From positions 124,001-188,000 of the forward strand of contig JAEWOI010000026.1 of assembly GCA_023460935.1 (NCBI GenBank): 64,000 nt of DNA, given 5' to 3'. This DNA is from Actinomycetes bacterium. GTDB lineage: Bacteria; Actinomycetota; Actinomycetes; Propionibacteriales; Propionibacteriaceae. The notes beneath the pieces were generated by a model. That model had not been told where the DNA came from. It made no database searches and was given only the letters and a program-made list of their open reading frames with translations. A program made the position numbers and the translations under genes. This document shows positions 28,896 through 37,766 of this stretch, one piece after another (within the stretch, counting starts at the first letter, position 1; every line of letters starts with the position of its first letter).

Positions 28896-30179
28896 ATGTC
28901 CGAGCCGAAGCCGGCCGTCCCGGCCACGGAAGCGGACGTGGTGGTGGTGGGTGCCGGTCCTGGTGGTTCCACGGCGGCCGCCTACCTGGCCGATCGCGGC
29001 CTGGACGTCGTCCTGCTGGAGAAGGCCAGGTTCCCCCGCGAGAAGGTCTGCGGCGACGGCCTCACCCCGAGGGCGGTCAAGCAGCTGGTGCGGCTGGGCA
29101 TCGACACCAGCGCCGAGGCGGGCTGGGTACGCAACAAGGGGCTGCGGGTCTACGGCGGCCGCTCCGAGCCGTTCGAGCTGCCCTGGCCGGAGCTGGCCGA
29201 GTTCCCGCCCTACGGGCTGGTGCGCGCGCGGGCCCAGTTCGACAAGATCCTGGCCGACCGCGCGGTGGCCGGGGGTGCGCGGCTGTTCGAGGAGACCAAC
29301 GTCACCGCGCCGATCCTCGACGAGCGCACCGACCGGATCGTCGGCGTCACCACCAAGGACGGCCGCAGCTTCCGGGCCCCGGTCGTGATCGCAGCGGACG
29401 GCAACTCCGCGCGGCTGCCGCTGGCGATGGGCCTGGCCAAGCGCACCGACCGGCCGATGGGTGTTGCGGTGCGGGCCTACTTCAACTCCCCGCGCACCGA
29501 CGACGACTACATGGAGTCGTGGCTGGAACTGTGGGACGGGAAGCCGGGCCAGTCGAACCTGTTGCCCGGCTACGGCTGGATCTTCGGGATGGGCGACGGC
29601 ACCGTCAACGTCGGCCTCGGCACGGTCGGCTCCAGCTCGGAACCGGCCAAGCTGAACTACCGGGAGATGTTCGGCAAGTGGCTGGCGAACACCCCTCCGG
29701 AATGGGGGTTCACCAAGGACAACCAGGTCGGCCAGACCCTCGGGGCAGCGCTGCCGATGAGCTTCAACCGCCAGCCCGCCTACACCCGGGGGCTGCTGCT
29801 GGTGGGCGACGCCGGCGGCATGGTCTCCCCGTTCAACGGGGAGGGCATCTCCTACGCGATGGAGGCGGCCGAGATGGCGGCCGACGCGATCGCCGACGCC
29901 CAGTTCCGCGGCTTCGGGACGCCGAGCGCAGAGCGGGCGCTGCAGGGCTACCCCGCCCGGTTGAAGGCCGAGTGGGGCGGGTACTTCCGGCTGGGCCAGG
30001 TGTTCGTCTCCCTGATCGAGCACCCGCAGGTGATGCACCTGTGCACCCGCTACGGCCTCCCGCGGCCGGTGCTGATGCGGTTCACGATGAAACTGCTGGC
30101 CCACCTCTACGACACCCGGGATGGTGATTGGATGGACAAAGTTCTCAGCACCCTCGCAAAGGTGGCACCCTCAGCATGA
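28896..30179 (+). CDS. geranylgeranyl reductase-family flavoprotein (MenJ-like)
   Basis: 427 residues. FAD-binding VVVVGAGPGGSTAAAYLADRG is near the N-terminus, then REKVCGDGLTPRAVK, the family's PxxKxCGDG-like loop, and LLLVGDAGGMVSPFNGEGISYAMEAAEMAA. The family saturates isoprenoid double bonds; the actinobacterial member MenJ reduces one bond in the menaquinone side chain, which fits the location between menF and nuoA. GCAGGAG lies about 8 nt before the ATG. The gap to nuoA is only 43 bp, so they are probably co-transcribed. Which isoprenoid it reduces is inference. Confidence 0.83.
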   Translation: MSEPKPAVPATEADVVVVGAGPGGSTAAAYLADRGLDVVLLEKARFPREKVCGDGLTPRAVKQLVRLGIDTSAEAGWVRNKGLRVYGGRSEPFELPWPELAEFPPYGLVRARAQFDKILADRAVAGGARLFEETNVTAPILDERTDRIVGVTTKDGRSFRAPVVIAADGNSARLPLAMGLAKRTDRPMGVAVRAYFNSPRTDDDYMESWLELWDGKPGQSNLLPGYGWIFGMGDGTVNVGLGTVGSSSEPAKLNYREMFGKWLANTPPEWGFTKDNQVGQTLGAALPMSFNRQPAYTRGLLLVGDAGGMVSPFNGEGISYAMEAAEMAADAIADAQFRGFGTPSAERALQGYPARLKAEWGGYFRLGQVFVSLIEHPQVMHLCTRYGLPRPVLMRFTMKLLAHLYDTRDGDWMDKVLSTLAKVAPSA

Positions 30180-30222
30180 CAACTTTCGCGTTCGCCTCAG
30201 TGCAGAAGGGAACCGACCTGCG

Positions 30223-30582
30223 ATGAGCCCCTACATCCCCCTGCTGGGCATCATGGTCCTCGCCGGCGGCTTCCTTGCGATCTCGGTGGCGCTCAGCTCC
30301 GTGCTCGGGCCGGCGCGCTACAACAAGGTCAAGTACAGCTCCTACGAGTGCGGCATCGAACCCACGCCGCAACCGGTCGGCGGTGGCCGGTTCCCGATCA
30401 AGTACTACATCATCGCGATGCTGTTCATCATTTTCGACATCGAGACCATCTTCCTCTATCCGTGGGCGGTCACCTTCAACCAGCTCGGCCTGTTCGCGCT
30501 GGTCGAGATGGTGCTGTTCATGGTCACGGTCTTCATCGCGTACGCCTACGTGTGGCGGCGCGGGGGACTGGAATGGGACTGA
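30223..30582 (+). CDS. nuoA: NADH-quinone oxidoreductase subunit A
   Basis: 119 residues with three membrane helices. The conserved KYSSYECGIEP loop and FDIETIFLYPW, with the acidic pair of the second helix, identify subunit A (ND3). It lies at the quinone-site end of the membrane arm of complex I. ATG 30223 is followed directly by MSPYIPLLGIMV; GAAGGGA is upstream. It is the first of fourteen nuo genes in the standard order with overlaps or short gaps. Confidence 0.96.
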   Translation: MSPYIPLLGIMVLAGGFLAISVALSSVLGPARYNKVKYSSYECGIEPTPQPVGGGRFPIKYYIIAMLFIIFDIETIFLYPWAVTFNQLGLFALVEMVLFMVTVFIAYAYVWRRGGLEWD

Positions 30583-30597
30583 CGGGAGTATCCGGAT

Positions 30598-31155
30598 ATG
30601 GGCATTGAGGACAAGATCCCCCAGGGTGTGGTGCTGACCACCCTGGAAGGGGTGTTCGGGTGGATGCGGCAGGCTTCGTTCTGGCCGGCCACCTTCGGCC
30701 TGGCCTGTTGCGCCATCGAGATGATGACCTACGGTGCGCCGCGGTTCGACGCCGGCCGCTGGGGCCAGGAGGTGTTCCGTGCCTCTCCGCGCCAGGCCGA
30801 CCTGATGATCATCTCCGGCCGCGTCAGCCAGAAGATGGCCCCGGTGCTGCGCCAGGTGTACGACCAGATGCCGAACCCCAAGTGGGTGATGGCCATGGGG
30901 GTGTGCGCCTCCAGCGGCGGCATGTTCAACAATTACGCCATCGTCCAGGGCGGTGACCACCTGGTGCCGGTCGACATCTACGTGCCGGGCTGCCCGCCCC
31001 GTCCGGACATGCTGATCGACGCCATGTGGAAGCTGCGCAAGGACATCGTGATGAAGCGTCCGATGGCCCAGAACGAGCTGGACGCCTTCGAAGCCGCGGA
31101 GGCAGCGGCGCTCGCCGCCCCGGCCAGCCACGAGCAGAAGGGTCTGCTGCGATGA
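30598..31155 (+). CDS. nuoB: NADH-quinone oxidoreductase subunit B
   Basis: 185 residues. It holds cluster N2, the last Fe-S centre before the quinone. The ligands are visible: adjacent Cys37-Cys38 in LACCAIE, Cys in MGVCASSGG, and Cys in VPGCPPRPD. The C-terminal tail after about residue 150 is Ala/Glu-rich and variable. It lies 15 bp after nuoA and overlaps the nuoC start by 4 bp (ATGA). Cytosolic peripheral arm. Confidence 0.97.
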   Translation: MGIEDKIPQGVVLTTLEGVFGWMRQASFWPATFGLACCAIEMMTYGAPRFDAGRWGQEVFRASPRQADLMIISGRVSQKMAPVLRQVYDQMPNPKWVMAMGVCASSGGMFNNYAIVQGGDHLVPVDIYVPGCPPRPDMLIDAMWKLRKDIVMKRPMAQNELDAFEAAEAAALAAPASHEQKGLLR

Positions 31156-31928
31156 GCCCGGAGAAGGTGCCCGGCGACGAGGACAAGACCGTCGACACCC
31201 CGGTCACCGACGCGGAGGCTGCGCCGAAGGCCGGGGTGGAGCGTGAGGACGCGCAGGCCAACCCCGACCTGATCCCCGCTGCACCCACCGAGCCGCGGCC
31301 GATCTCCACGACGAAGGGCATGTGGAGCACCGGCACCGGCGACACCTCCGGCTACGGCCGGATCGTGCGCACCAGGGAGTGGCCGGCGCCGTCGGAGCCG
31401 CCGTTCGGCTCCTGGTACGACCAGGTCTACGACCGGCTGCTCGAGCTGGTCGGCGAACCGTTCATCAAGGTGGTGCTCGACCGCGGCGAGCTCACCTTCC
31501 ACATCCCGCGGGAAAAGGTGGCCGACTCGCTGCGCAAGCTGCGCGACGACGCGCTGCTGCGGTTCGAGTTCTGCGCATCGGTCTCCGGGGTGCACTACCC
31601 GGAGGACACCGGCGCGGAACTGCACGTGGTCTACCACCTGCAGTCGATGACCCACAACCGCCGTCTCCGGGTGGAGACCACCTGCCCCGACGCCGACCCG
31701 CACGTACCGAGCGTGGTGGCGACCTACCCGGCGGCGGACTGGCACGAGCGGGAGACCTGGGACATGTTCGGGATCGTCTTCGACGGCCACCCGCACCTGA
31801 CCCGGATCCTGATGCCCGACGACTGGGCGGGGTTCCCGCAGCGCAAGGACTACCCGCTGGGGGGCATCCCGATCGAGTACAAGGGCACCACCGTCCCACC
31901 GGTCGACCAGCGCAGGAGCTACCCATGA
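31152..31928 (+). CDS. nuoC: NADH-quinone oxidoreductase subunit C
   Basis: 258 residues. The 30-kDa subunit core runs from about residue 80, with KVVLDRGELTFHIP, FEFCASVSGVHY, and the signature RETWDMFGIVFDGHPHLTRIL near the end. The first 60-70 residues are acidic and Pro/Ala-rich without conserved features, as in other actinobacteria. ATG 31152 overlaps the nuoB stop and the nuoC stop overlaps ATG of nuoD. It is part of the peripheral arm with NuoD. Confidence 0.94.
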   Translation: MSPEKVPGDEDKTVDTPVTDAEAAPKAGVEREDAQANPDLIPAAPTEPRPISTTKGMWSTGTGDTSGYGRIVRTREWPAPSEPPFGSWYDQVYDRLLELVGEPFIKVVLDRGELTFHIPREKVADSLRKLRDDALLRFEFCASVSGVHYPEDTGAELHVVYHLQSMTHNRRLRVETTCPDADPHVPSVVATYPAADWHERETWDMFGIVFDGHPHLTRILMPDDWAGFPQRKDYPLGGIPIEYKGTTVPPVDQRRSYP

Positions 31929-33271
31929 GCGCAGAGCACACCGACTTCTACGCCGGCGCGGACGAGCCGGCGGAGGGCGCCGTCTACACCGCGATGGGCG
32001 GCGGCGACTGGGCCGACATCGCCAGCGAGCATGCCGAGCGCGGCGACGAGACCCTGGTGATCAACATGGGCCCCCAGCATCCCTCCACCCACGGGGTGCT
32101 GCGGCTGATGGTGGAGTGCGACGGCGAGACCGTGGTGAGCATCCGGCCCGGCATCGGCTTCCTGCACACCGGCATCGAGAAGAACATGGAGTACCGGTCC
32201 TGGACCCAGGGCACCACGTTCGTCACCCGCATGGACTACGTCGCCCCGATCTTCAACGAGGTCGCCTACTGCCTATCGGTGGAGCGGCTGCTCGGCATCG
32301 AGGACCAGATCCCGCAGCGGGCCAACGACATCCGGGTGCTGATGATGGAGCTGTGCCGGATCGCCTCCCACCTGGTCGCCGTCGGCACCGGGGGCATGGA
32401 GATCGGCGCGCTGACCGTCATGACGATCGGCTTCCGGGAGCGGGAGATGATCCTCGACTTCTTCGAGGCCGTCACCGGGCTGCGGATGAACCACGCCTAC
32501 ATTCGTCCCGGCGGGGTGGCCCTCGACCTGCCGGAGACCGGCATCGCCCAGCTGCACGACCTGATCAACTGGCTGGAGAAGCACCTGCCCGAGTACGCGG
32601 CGTTCTGCAACGAGAACCCGATCTTCAAGGGCCGGATGGTGGGCATCGGCCACCAGGACCTCAGCGCGTGCTTCGCCCTCGGCGTCACCGGGCCCATCCT
32701 GCGTTCTGCCGGCTACGCCTGGGATCTGCGCAAGCAGCAGCCGTACTGCGGCTACGAGGACTACGACTTCGACGTGATCACCTGGGACACCGCCGACGCC
32801 TACGGCCGCTTCCGCGTGCGCCTGGACGAGATGTGGGAGAGCCTGAAGATCGTCAAGCAGGCGACCGACCGGCTGGAGGCCTCCACCGGGCAGCCGGTGA
32901 TGATCGACGACCCGAAGATCGCGTGGCCGGCCACCCTCGCGGTGGGGCCGGACGGCCAGGGCAACTCCCACGAGCACATCAAGCACATCATGGGCGAGTC
33001 GATGGAGGCCCTGATCCACCACTTCAAGCTCGTCACCGAGGGCTTCCGGGTGCCGGCCGGCCAGGCCTACGTGCCGATCGAGAGCCCCAAGGGCGAGCTG
33101 GGTTGCCACGTAGTCTCCGACGGCGGCACCCGGCCCTACCGGGCCCACATGCGGGACCCCGGGTTCAACCACCTGCAGTCGGTGCCGATCCAGTGCGAGG
33201 GCGGCATGCTCGCCGACGTGGTGGTCGCGATCGGCTCCCTCGACCCGGTGATGGGAGGCGTGGACCGATGA
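31925..33271 (+). CDS. nuoD: NADH-quinone oxidoreductase subunit D
   Basis: 448 residues, 49-kDa subunit related to [NiFe] hydrogenase large subunit. Motifs are NMGPQHPSTHGVLRL, GFLHTGIEKNMEYR and MDYVAPIFNEVAYCL with the quinone-site His and Tyr, and ESPKGELGCHVVSDG. It forms the quinone-binding pocket with NuoB. It overlaps nuoC and nuoE by 4 bp each. No frame damage is visible. Confidence 0.97.
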   Translation: MSAEHTDFYAGADEPAEGAVYTAMGGGDWADIASEHAERGDETLVINMGPQHPSTHGVLRLMVECDGETVVSIRPGIGFLHTGIEKNMEYRSWTQGTTFVTRMDYVAPIFNEVAYCLSVERLLGIEDQIPQRANDIRVLMMELCRIASHLVAVGTGGMEIGALTVMTIGFREREMILDFFEAVTGLRMNHAYIRPGGVALDLPETGIAQLHDLINWLEKHLPEYAAFCNENPIFKGRMVGIGHQDLSACFALGVTGPILRSAGYAWDLRKQQPYCGYEDYDFDVITWDTADAYGRFRVRLDEMWESLKIVKQATDRLEASTGQPVMIDDPKIAWPATLAVGPDGQGNSHEHIKHIMGESMEALIHHFKLVTEGFRVPAGQAYVPIESPKGELGCHVVSDGGTRPYRAHMRDPGFNHLQSVPIQCEGGMLADVVVAIGSLDPVMGGVDR

Positions 33272-34005
33272 GCGGTTCCGACCACAGCCCGTACGGCCAC
33301 GAGTTCGAGTCGCATTTCCCCGACTCCGGCGAGGTCGACATGAGCGACACCAGCACGTTCATCGACGAGCGCACCATCGAAGAGCTGCGGGAACTCGCGG
33401 CGCGCTACCCCCAGCCGCGCTCAGCCCTGCTGCCGATGCTCCACCTGGTGCAGAGCGTCGACGGGCGCATCTCCCCGGCCGGCATCCAGGCCTGCGCCGA
33501 CGTGCTCGACATCACCACTGCCCAGGTCTCCGGGGTGGCGACGTTCTACACGATGTACCGGCGCCGTCCGGGCGGCAAGCACCACGTCGGGGTCTGCACC
33601 ACTGCGCTGTGCGCCGTGATGGGCGGCGACGAGCTGCTGGCCAGGGTCTCGGACAAGCTCGGCATCGAGCCGGACGAGACCACGGCCGACGGCAACTTCA
33701 CCCTGGAACGGCTGGAGTGCAACGCGGCCTGCGACTTCGCCCCGGTGATGATGGTCAACTGGGAGTTCATGGACAACATGGACCCGGCCAAGGCCGAGCG
33801 ACTGCTCGACGACCTGGCTGCCGGCCGCGAGGTGCGCTCCACCCGCGGCGCGACGATCACCTCGTGGCGCGAGGCCGAGCGCGTCCTGGCCGGCTTCCCG
33901 GACGGGCGCGCCGACGAGGGCCCCAGCGCCGGAGAGGCCTCCCTGTTGGGCAGGTCCATCGCCCAGGCCAACGGTTGGGCAGCCCCCGACGCCGAGGAGG
34001 CATAA
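33268..34005 (+). CDS. nuoE: NADH-quinone oxidoreductase subunit E
   Basis: 245 residues, 24-kDa thioredoxin-like subunit. The [2Fe-2S] cluster N1a ligands are Cys110, Cys115 (C-x4-C) and Cys151, Cys155 (C-x3-C). The N-terminal 25 residues are polar, and an in-frame ATG at residue 25 (MSDTSTF) is an alternative start. The C-terminal tail of about 60 residues is typical of actinobacterial NuoE. It pairs with NuoF in the NADH-oxidising module. The stop TAA directly abuts the nuoF ATG. Confidence 0.95.
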   Translation: MSGSDHSPYGHEFESHFPDSGEVDMSDTSTFIDERTIEELRELAARYPQPRSALLPMLHLVQSVDGRISPAGIQACADVLDITTAQVSGVATFYTMYRRRPGGKHHVGVCTTALCAVMGGDELLARVSDKLGIEPDETTADGNFTLERLECNAACDFAPVMMVNWEFMDNMDPAKAERLLDDLAAGREVRSTRGATITSWREAERVLAGFPDGRADEGPSAGEASLLGRSIAQANGWAAPDAEEA

Positions 34006-35343
34006 ATGACCGACACCCTCACTCCGGTCCTCTCCGCCAACTGGGGCCGGGACGCGTCCTGGACGCTCGACGCCTACCGGGACGCCGGCGGCTACGAGGC
34101 CGTCGGCAAGGCGTTGAAGCTGAGCCCCGACGCGGTCACCGAGCTGGTCAAGGACTCCGGGCTGCGCGGGCGCGGTGGCGCGGGGTTCCCCACCGGCATG
34201 AAGTGGAGCTTCGTCCCCAAGGACAACCCGAACCCGAAGTACCTGGTGGTGAACGCGGACGAGTCCGAGCCGGGCACCTGCAAGGACATGCCGCTGCTGC
34301 TGGCCAGCCCGCACACGCTGGTGGAGGGCATGATCATCGCCTCCTACGCGATCGGCTGCCACACCGCGTTCGTCTACATCCGCGGCGAAGTGCTGCACGT
34401 CATCCGCCGGATGCAGCAGGCCGTGAGCCAGGCCTACGCGAAGGGCTACCTCGGCAAGAACATCCTCGGCAGCGGCTACGACCTCGACATCGTCGTGCAC
34501 GCCGGCGCCGGTGCCTACATCTGCGGCGAGGAGACCGCGCTGCTGGACTCCCTCGAGGGTCGTCGCGGCCAGCCCCGGCTGCGGCCGCCGTTCCCTGCCG
34601 TCGCCGGCCTCTACGCCTCGCCGACGGTGATCAACAACGTCGAGTCCATCGCCAGCGTCCCGGCCATCGTCAGGAACGGCGCCGCCTGGTTCGCCTCGAT
34701 GGGCACGGAGAAGTCCAAGGGCATGACGCTGTACTCGCTGTCCGGGCACGTCAACCGTCCCGGCCAGTTCGAGGCGCCGCTGGGCATCACGCTGCGCCAG
34801 CTGCTGGAGCTGTCCGGCGGCGTCCGCGCCGGCCACGAACTGAAGTTCTGGACGCCCGGCGGCTCCTCCACGCCAATCCTGACCGCCGAGCACCTCGACG
34901 TCCCCCTCGACTACGAGGGCATGGCGGGCGTGGGCTCGATGCTGGGCACCAAGGCGCTGCAGGTGTTCGACGAGACCACCTCGGTGGTGCGCACCACGCT
35001 GCGCTGGGTCGAGTTCTACAAGCACGAGTCCTGTGGCAAGTGCACCCCGTGCCGCGAGGGCAACTGGTGGCTGGTGCAGTTGCTGAAGGACTTCGAGGCC
35101 GGCCGGGCCAGGGAAGGCGACGTGGAGAAGCTGCTCGACATCTGCGACGACATGGGCGGCAAGTCGTTCTGCGCGCTGGCCGACGGCGCGGTCGCGTGCG
35201 TCACCAGCGCGGTGCGGCACTTCCGCTCCGAGTTCGAGGCCGGCTACACCACGCCGGCGTGGGAGACGTTCCCCTACGGGCGCAGCGCGCTGTTCGAGGT
35301 GCCGGAGCGAGCGGTCGCGCCGGCTGAGGGAGTGGTGGCATGA
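34006..35343 (+). CDS. nuoF: NADH-quinone oxidoreductase subunit F (NADH/FMN binding)
   Basis: 445 residues, 51-kDa subunit. The NADH-binding loop LRGRGGAGFPTGMKW is at 53-67, FMN-site NADESEPGTCKD and YICGEETALLDSLEG follow, and the N3 [4Fe-4S] site HESCGKCTPCREG plus a later Cys completes the set. It is the entry point for NADH electrons. It starts right after the nuoE stop and overlaps nuoG by 4 bp. Normal family length. Confidence 0.97.
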   Translation: MTDTLTPVLSANWGRDASWTLDAYRDAGGYEAVGKALKLSPDAVTELVKDSGLRGRGGAGFPTGMKWSFVPKDNPNPKYLVVNADESEPGTCKDMPLLLASPHTLVEGMIIASYAIGCHTAFVYIRGEVLHVIRRMQQAVSQAYAKGYLGKNILGSGYDLDIVVHAGAGAYICGEETALLDSLEGRRGQPRLRPPFPAVAGLYASPTVINNVESIASVPAIVRNGAAWFASMGTEKSKGMTLYSLSGHVNRPGQFEAPLGITLRQLLELSGGVRAGHELKFWTPGGSSTPILTAEHLDVPLDYEGMAGVGSMLGTKALQVFDETTSVVRTTLRWVEFYKHESCGKCTPCREGNWWLVQLLKDFEAGRAREGDVEKLLDICDDMGGKSFCALADGAVACVTSAVRHFRSEFEAGYTTPAWETFPYGRSALFEVPERAVAPAEGVVA

Positions 35344-37766
35344 CCGTCCAGGCCAAGACCGACCAGGTGGCGCCGGTCGACCTGATCACGGTGACGATCG
35401 ACGGCACCGAGGTGCAGGTGCCGAAGGGCACCCTCGCGATCCGGGCCGCGGAGCTGATCGGCATCGCGATCCCGCGGTTCTGCGACCACCCGCTGCTCGA
35501 CCCGGTGGGCGCCTGCCGCCAGTGCCTGGTCGAGGTGCCCGACATGGGCAACGGGCGGGGCATGCCGAAGCCGCAGGCCTCCTGCACGCTGGAGTGCGCA
35601 CCCGGGATGCAGATCAAGACCCAGCTCACCTCGCCGGTGGCGGAGAAGGCCCAGCGGGGCATGCTGGAGTTCCTGCTGATCAACCACCCGCTCGACTGCC
35701 CGGTGTGCGACAAGGGCGGGGAGTGCCCGCTGCAGAACCAGTCGCTGGCCCACGGCCGGGGCGAGTCCCGCTACGACGGTGTGAAGCGCACCTTCCCCAA
35801 GCCGGTCTCGATCTCCGCGCAGATCCTGCTCGACCGCGAGCGCTGCGTCCTGTGCGCCCGGTGCACCCGCTTCTCCGAGCAGATCTCGGGTGACCCGTTC
35901 ATCGCCCTGGTGGAGCGCGGGGCGCTGCAGCAGGTCGGCAAGTACGCGGACGACCCGTACAACTCCTACTTCTCCGGCAACGTCATCCAGATCTGCCCCG
36001 TTGGTGCGCTCACCTCTGCGTCCTACCGGTTCCAGAGCCGGCCGTTCGACCTGGTCAGCACCGACACCACCTGTGAGCACTGCGCCAGCGGCTGTGCGCT
36101 GCGTTCGGACCACCGGCACTTCCAGGTGAAGCGCCGGCTGGCCGGGGAACTGCCCGAGGTGAACGAGGAGTGGAACTGCGACAAGGGCCGGTTCGCGTTC
36201 GTCTCCGCCCGCGGTGGGGACCGGATCACCCGCCCGCTGGTCCGCGAGGGCGGTGTGCTGCGGGTGGCCTCCTGGCCGGAGGCGATCGATGCGGCGGTGG
36301 CGGGCCTCGCCGCCGCCGGCAGCAAGGTCGGGGTGCTCACCGGCGGCAGGCTCACGCTCGAGGACGCCTACGGCTACAGCAAGTTCGCCCGGGCCGTGCT
36401 CGGCACCAACAGCATCGACTTCCGCTCCCGTCCCTACGGCGCGGACGAGGCGGCGTTCCTCGCAGGCCATGTGGCCGGCCGGAGCCTGGCGGAGGGAGTG
36501 ACCTACGCCGACCTGGAGGCTGCCGGGCACGTCGTGCTCGTCGGCTTCGAGCCGGAGGACGAGTCCCCGCTGGTCTTCCTGCGGCTGCGCAAGGCGGTGC
36601 GGCGCAAGTCGCTGCGGGTCACCACCGTGGCTGCCTTCGCCAGCGCCGGCACGACCAAGCTGAACGCGACCCTGGTGCCGGCCGTGCCCGGCGCGGAGGT
36701 GGAGGCCCTGCGGGGCGTCCAGCTCGGCGCGGGCGACATCGTGCTGGTCGGCGAGCGGGCCGGGCTGGTGCCCGGGCTGCTCCCGGCGGCGGTACGGGCC
36801 GCGGCGGCGGCGGGTGCCCGGCTGGCCTGGGTGCCCCGGCGCGCGGGGGACCGCGGTGCGGTCGAGGCCGGCTGCCTGCCCGGCCTGCTGCCCGGCGGGC
36901 GCCCCGCGACGGACGCGGCAGCCCGGGTCGACGTCGCAGCCGCATGGGAGGTCGCGAACCTGCCCGAAGCCGCAGGACTGCACGCCGAGGCCGCGCTCGC
37001 CGCTGCTGCCGCCGGGGAGCTGAAGGCGCTGGTCGTGGCCGGGCTCGAACCTGCCGACTTCGCCGACGCCGCCGCGGTGCGTGCCGGGCTGGAGGAAGCC
37101 GGCTTCGTCGTCGCCCTGGAGAACCGCACCAGTGAGGTGACCGAGCGGGCAAACGTGGTGTTCCCGGTCGCGCTGATCGAGGAGCGGCCCGGCACCTTCC
37201 TGAACTGGGAGCACCGGCCCGGCCGCGTGAACACCGTGATCAAGCAGGCCAACGCCCCGATGACCGACCTGCGGGTGCTGGCAGCCCTCGCCGACGGGCT
37301 CGGCCGGCCCCTCGGGTTCCGCACCCCGAAGCAGGCCCTGGCCGAGCTGACCGAACTCGGCAGCTGGGCCGGCGCAAGGGCAGCCGGCCCCGAAGCGGCC
37401 ACCGCCCCCACCCGACCGACCACCACGACCGCCGCGGGCGAGGGTGAGGTCAGCGTGAGGCTGGCCACCTGGCGCCAGCTGATCGACGGCGGCCGCGGGC
37501 AGGACGGTGAGGACGCACTGATGGCGACCGCGCGGCCGACGCTGGCCCGCCTCGCGCCCGGGCTGGCCGCACGGCTGGGCGTCGGCGACGGCGACCTGGT
37601 CACGCTCAGCGGTGGCGCCGGCTGGTACAGCCTGCCGGTCGCGGTCACCCCTGGCATGGTCGATGGCACCGTCTGGGTGCCCACCAACTCACCCGGCACG
37701 CCGCTCGGCGAGCTGGGCGTCGTCTTCGGCGACGAGGTTGTGCTGAGCGTCGGAGGTGAAGCATGA
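35340..37766 (+). CDS. nuoG: NADH-quinone oxidoreductase subunit G
   Basis: 808 residues, 75-kDa subunit. The N-terminus has a [2Fe-2S] ferredoxin domain with GACRQCLVEVPD, then HPLDCPVCDKGGECPLQN, CVLCARCTRF, and a molybdopterin-oxidoreductase-like Fe4S4 segment TCEHCASGCALR with a later WNCDKGRF. The large C-terminal part resembles formate dehydrogenase without molybdopterin ligands I can recognise. The middle (about 440-560) is strongly Ala-rich. It carries electrons between NuoF and NuoI and overlaps nuoF and nuoH by 4 bp. Confidence 0.96.
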   Translation: MTVQAKTDQVAPVDLITVTIDGTEVQVPKGTLAIRAAELIGIAIPRFCDHPLLDPVGACRQCLVEVPDMGNGRGMPKPQASCTLECAPGMQIKTQLTSPVAEKAQRGMLEFLLINHPLDCPVCDKGGECPLQNQSLAHGRGESRYDGVKRTFPKPVSISAQILLDRERCVLCARCTRFSEQISGDPFIALVERGALQQVGKYADDPYNSYFSGNVIQICPVGALTSASYRFQSRPFDLVSTDTTCEHCASGCALRSDHRHFQVKRRLAGELPEVNEEWNCDKGRFAFVSARGGDRITRPLVREGGVLRVASWPEAIDAAVAGLAAAGSKVGVLTGGRLTLEDAYGYSKFARAVLGTNSIDFRSRPYGADEAAFLAGHVAGRSLAEGVTYADLEAAGHVVLVGFEPEDESPLVFLRLRKAVRRKSLRVTTVAAFASAGTTKLNATLVPAVPGAEVEALRGVQLGAGDIVLVGERAGLVPGLLPAAVRAAAAAGARLAWVPRRAGDRGAVEAGCLPGLLPGGRPATDAAARVDVAAAWEVANLPEAAGLHAEAALAAAAAGELKALVVAGLEPADFADAAAVRAGLEEAGFVVALENRTSEVTERANVVFPVALIEERPGTFLNWEHRPGRVNTVIKQANAPMTDLRVLAALADGLGRPLGFRTPKQALAELTELGSWAGARAAGPEAATAPTRPTTTTAAGEGEVSVRLATWRQLIDGGRGQDGEDALMATARPTLARLAPGLAARLGVGDGDLVTLSGGAGWYSLPVAVTPGMVDGTVWVPTNSPGTPLGELGVVFGDEVVLSVGGEA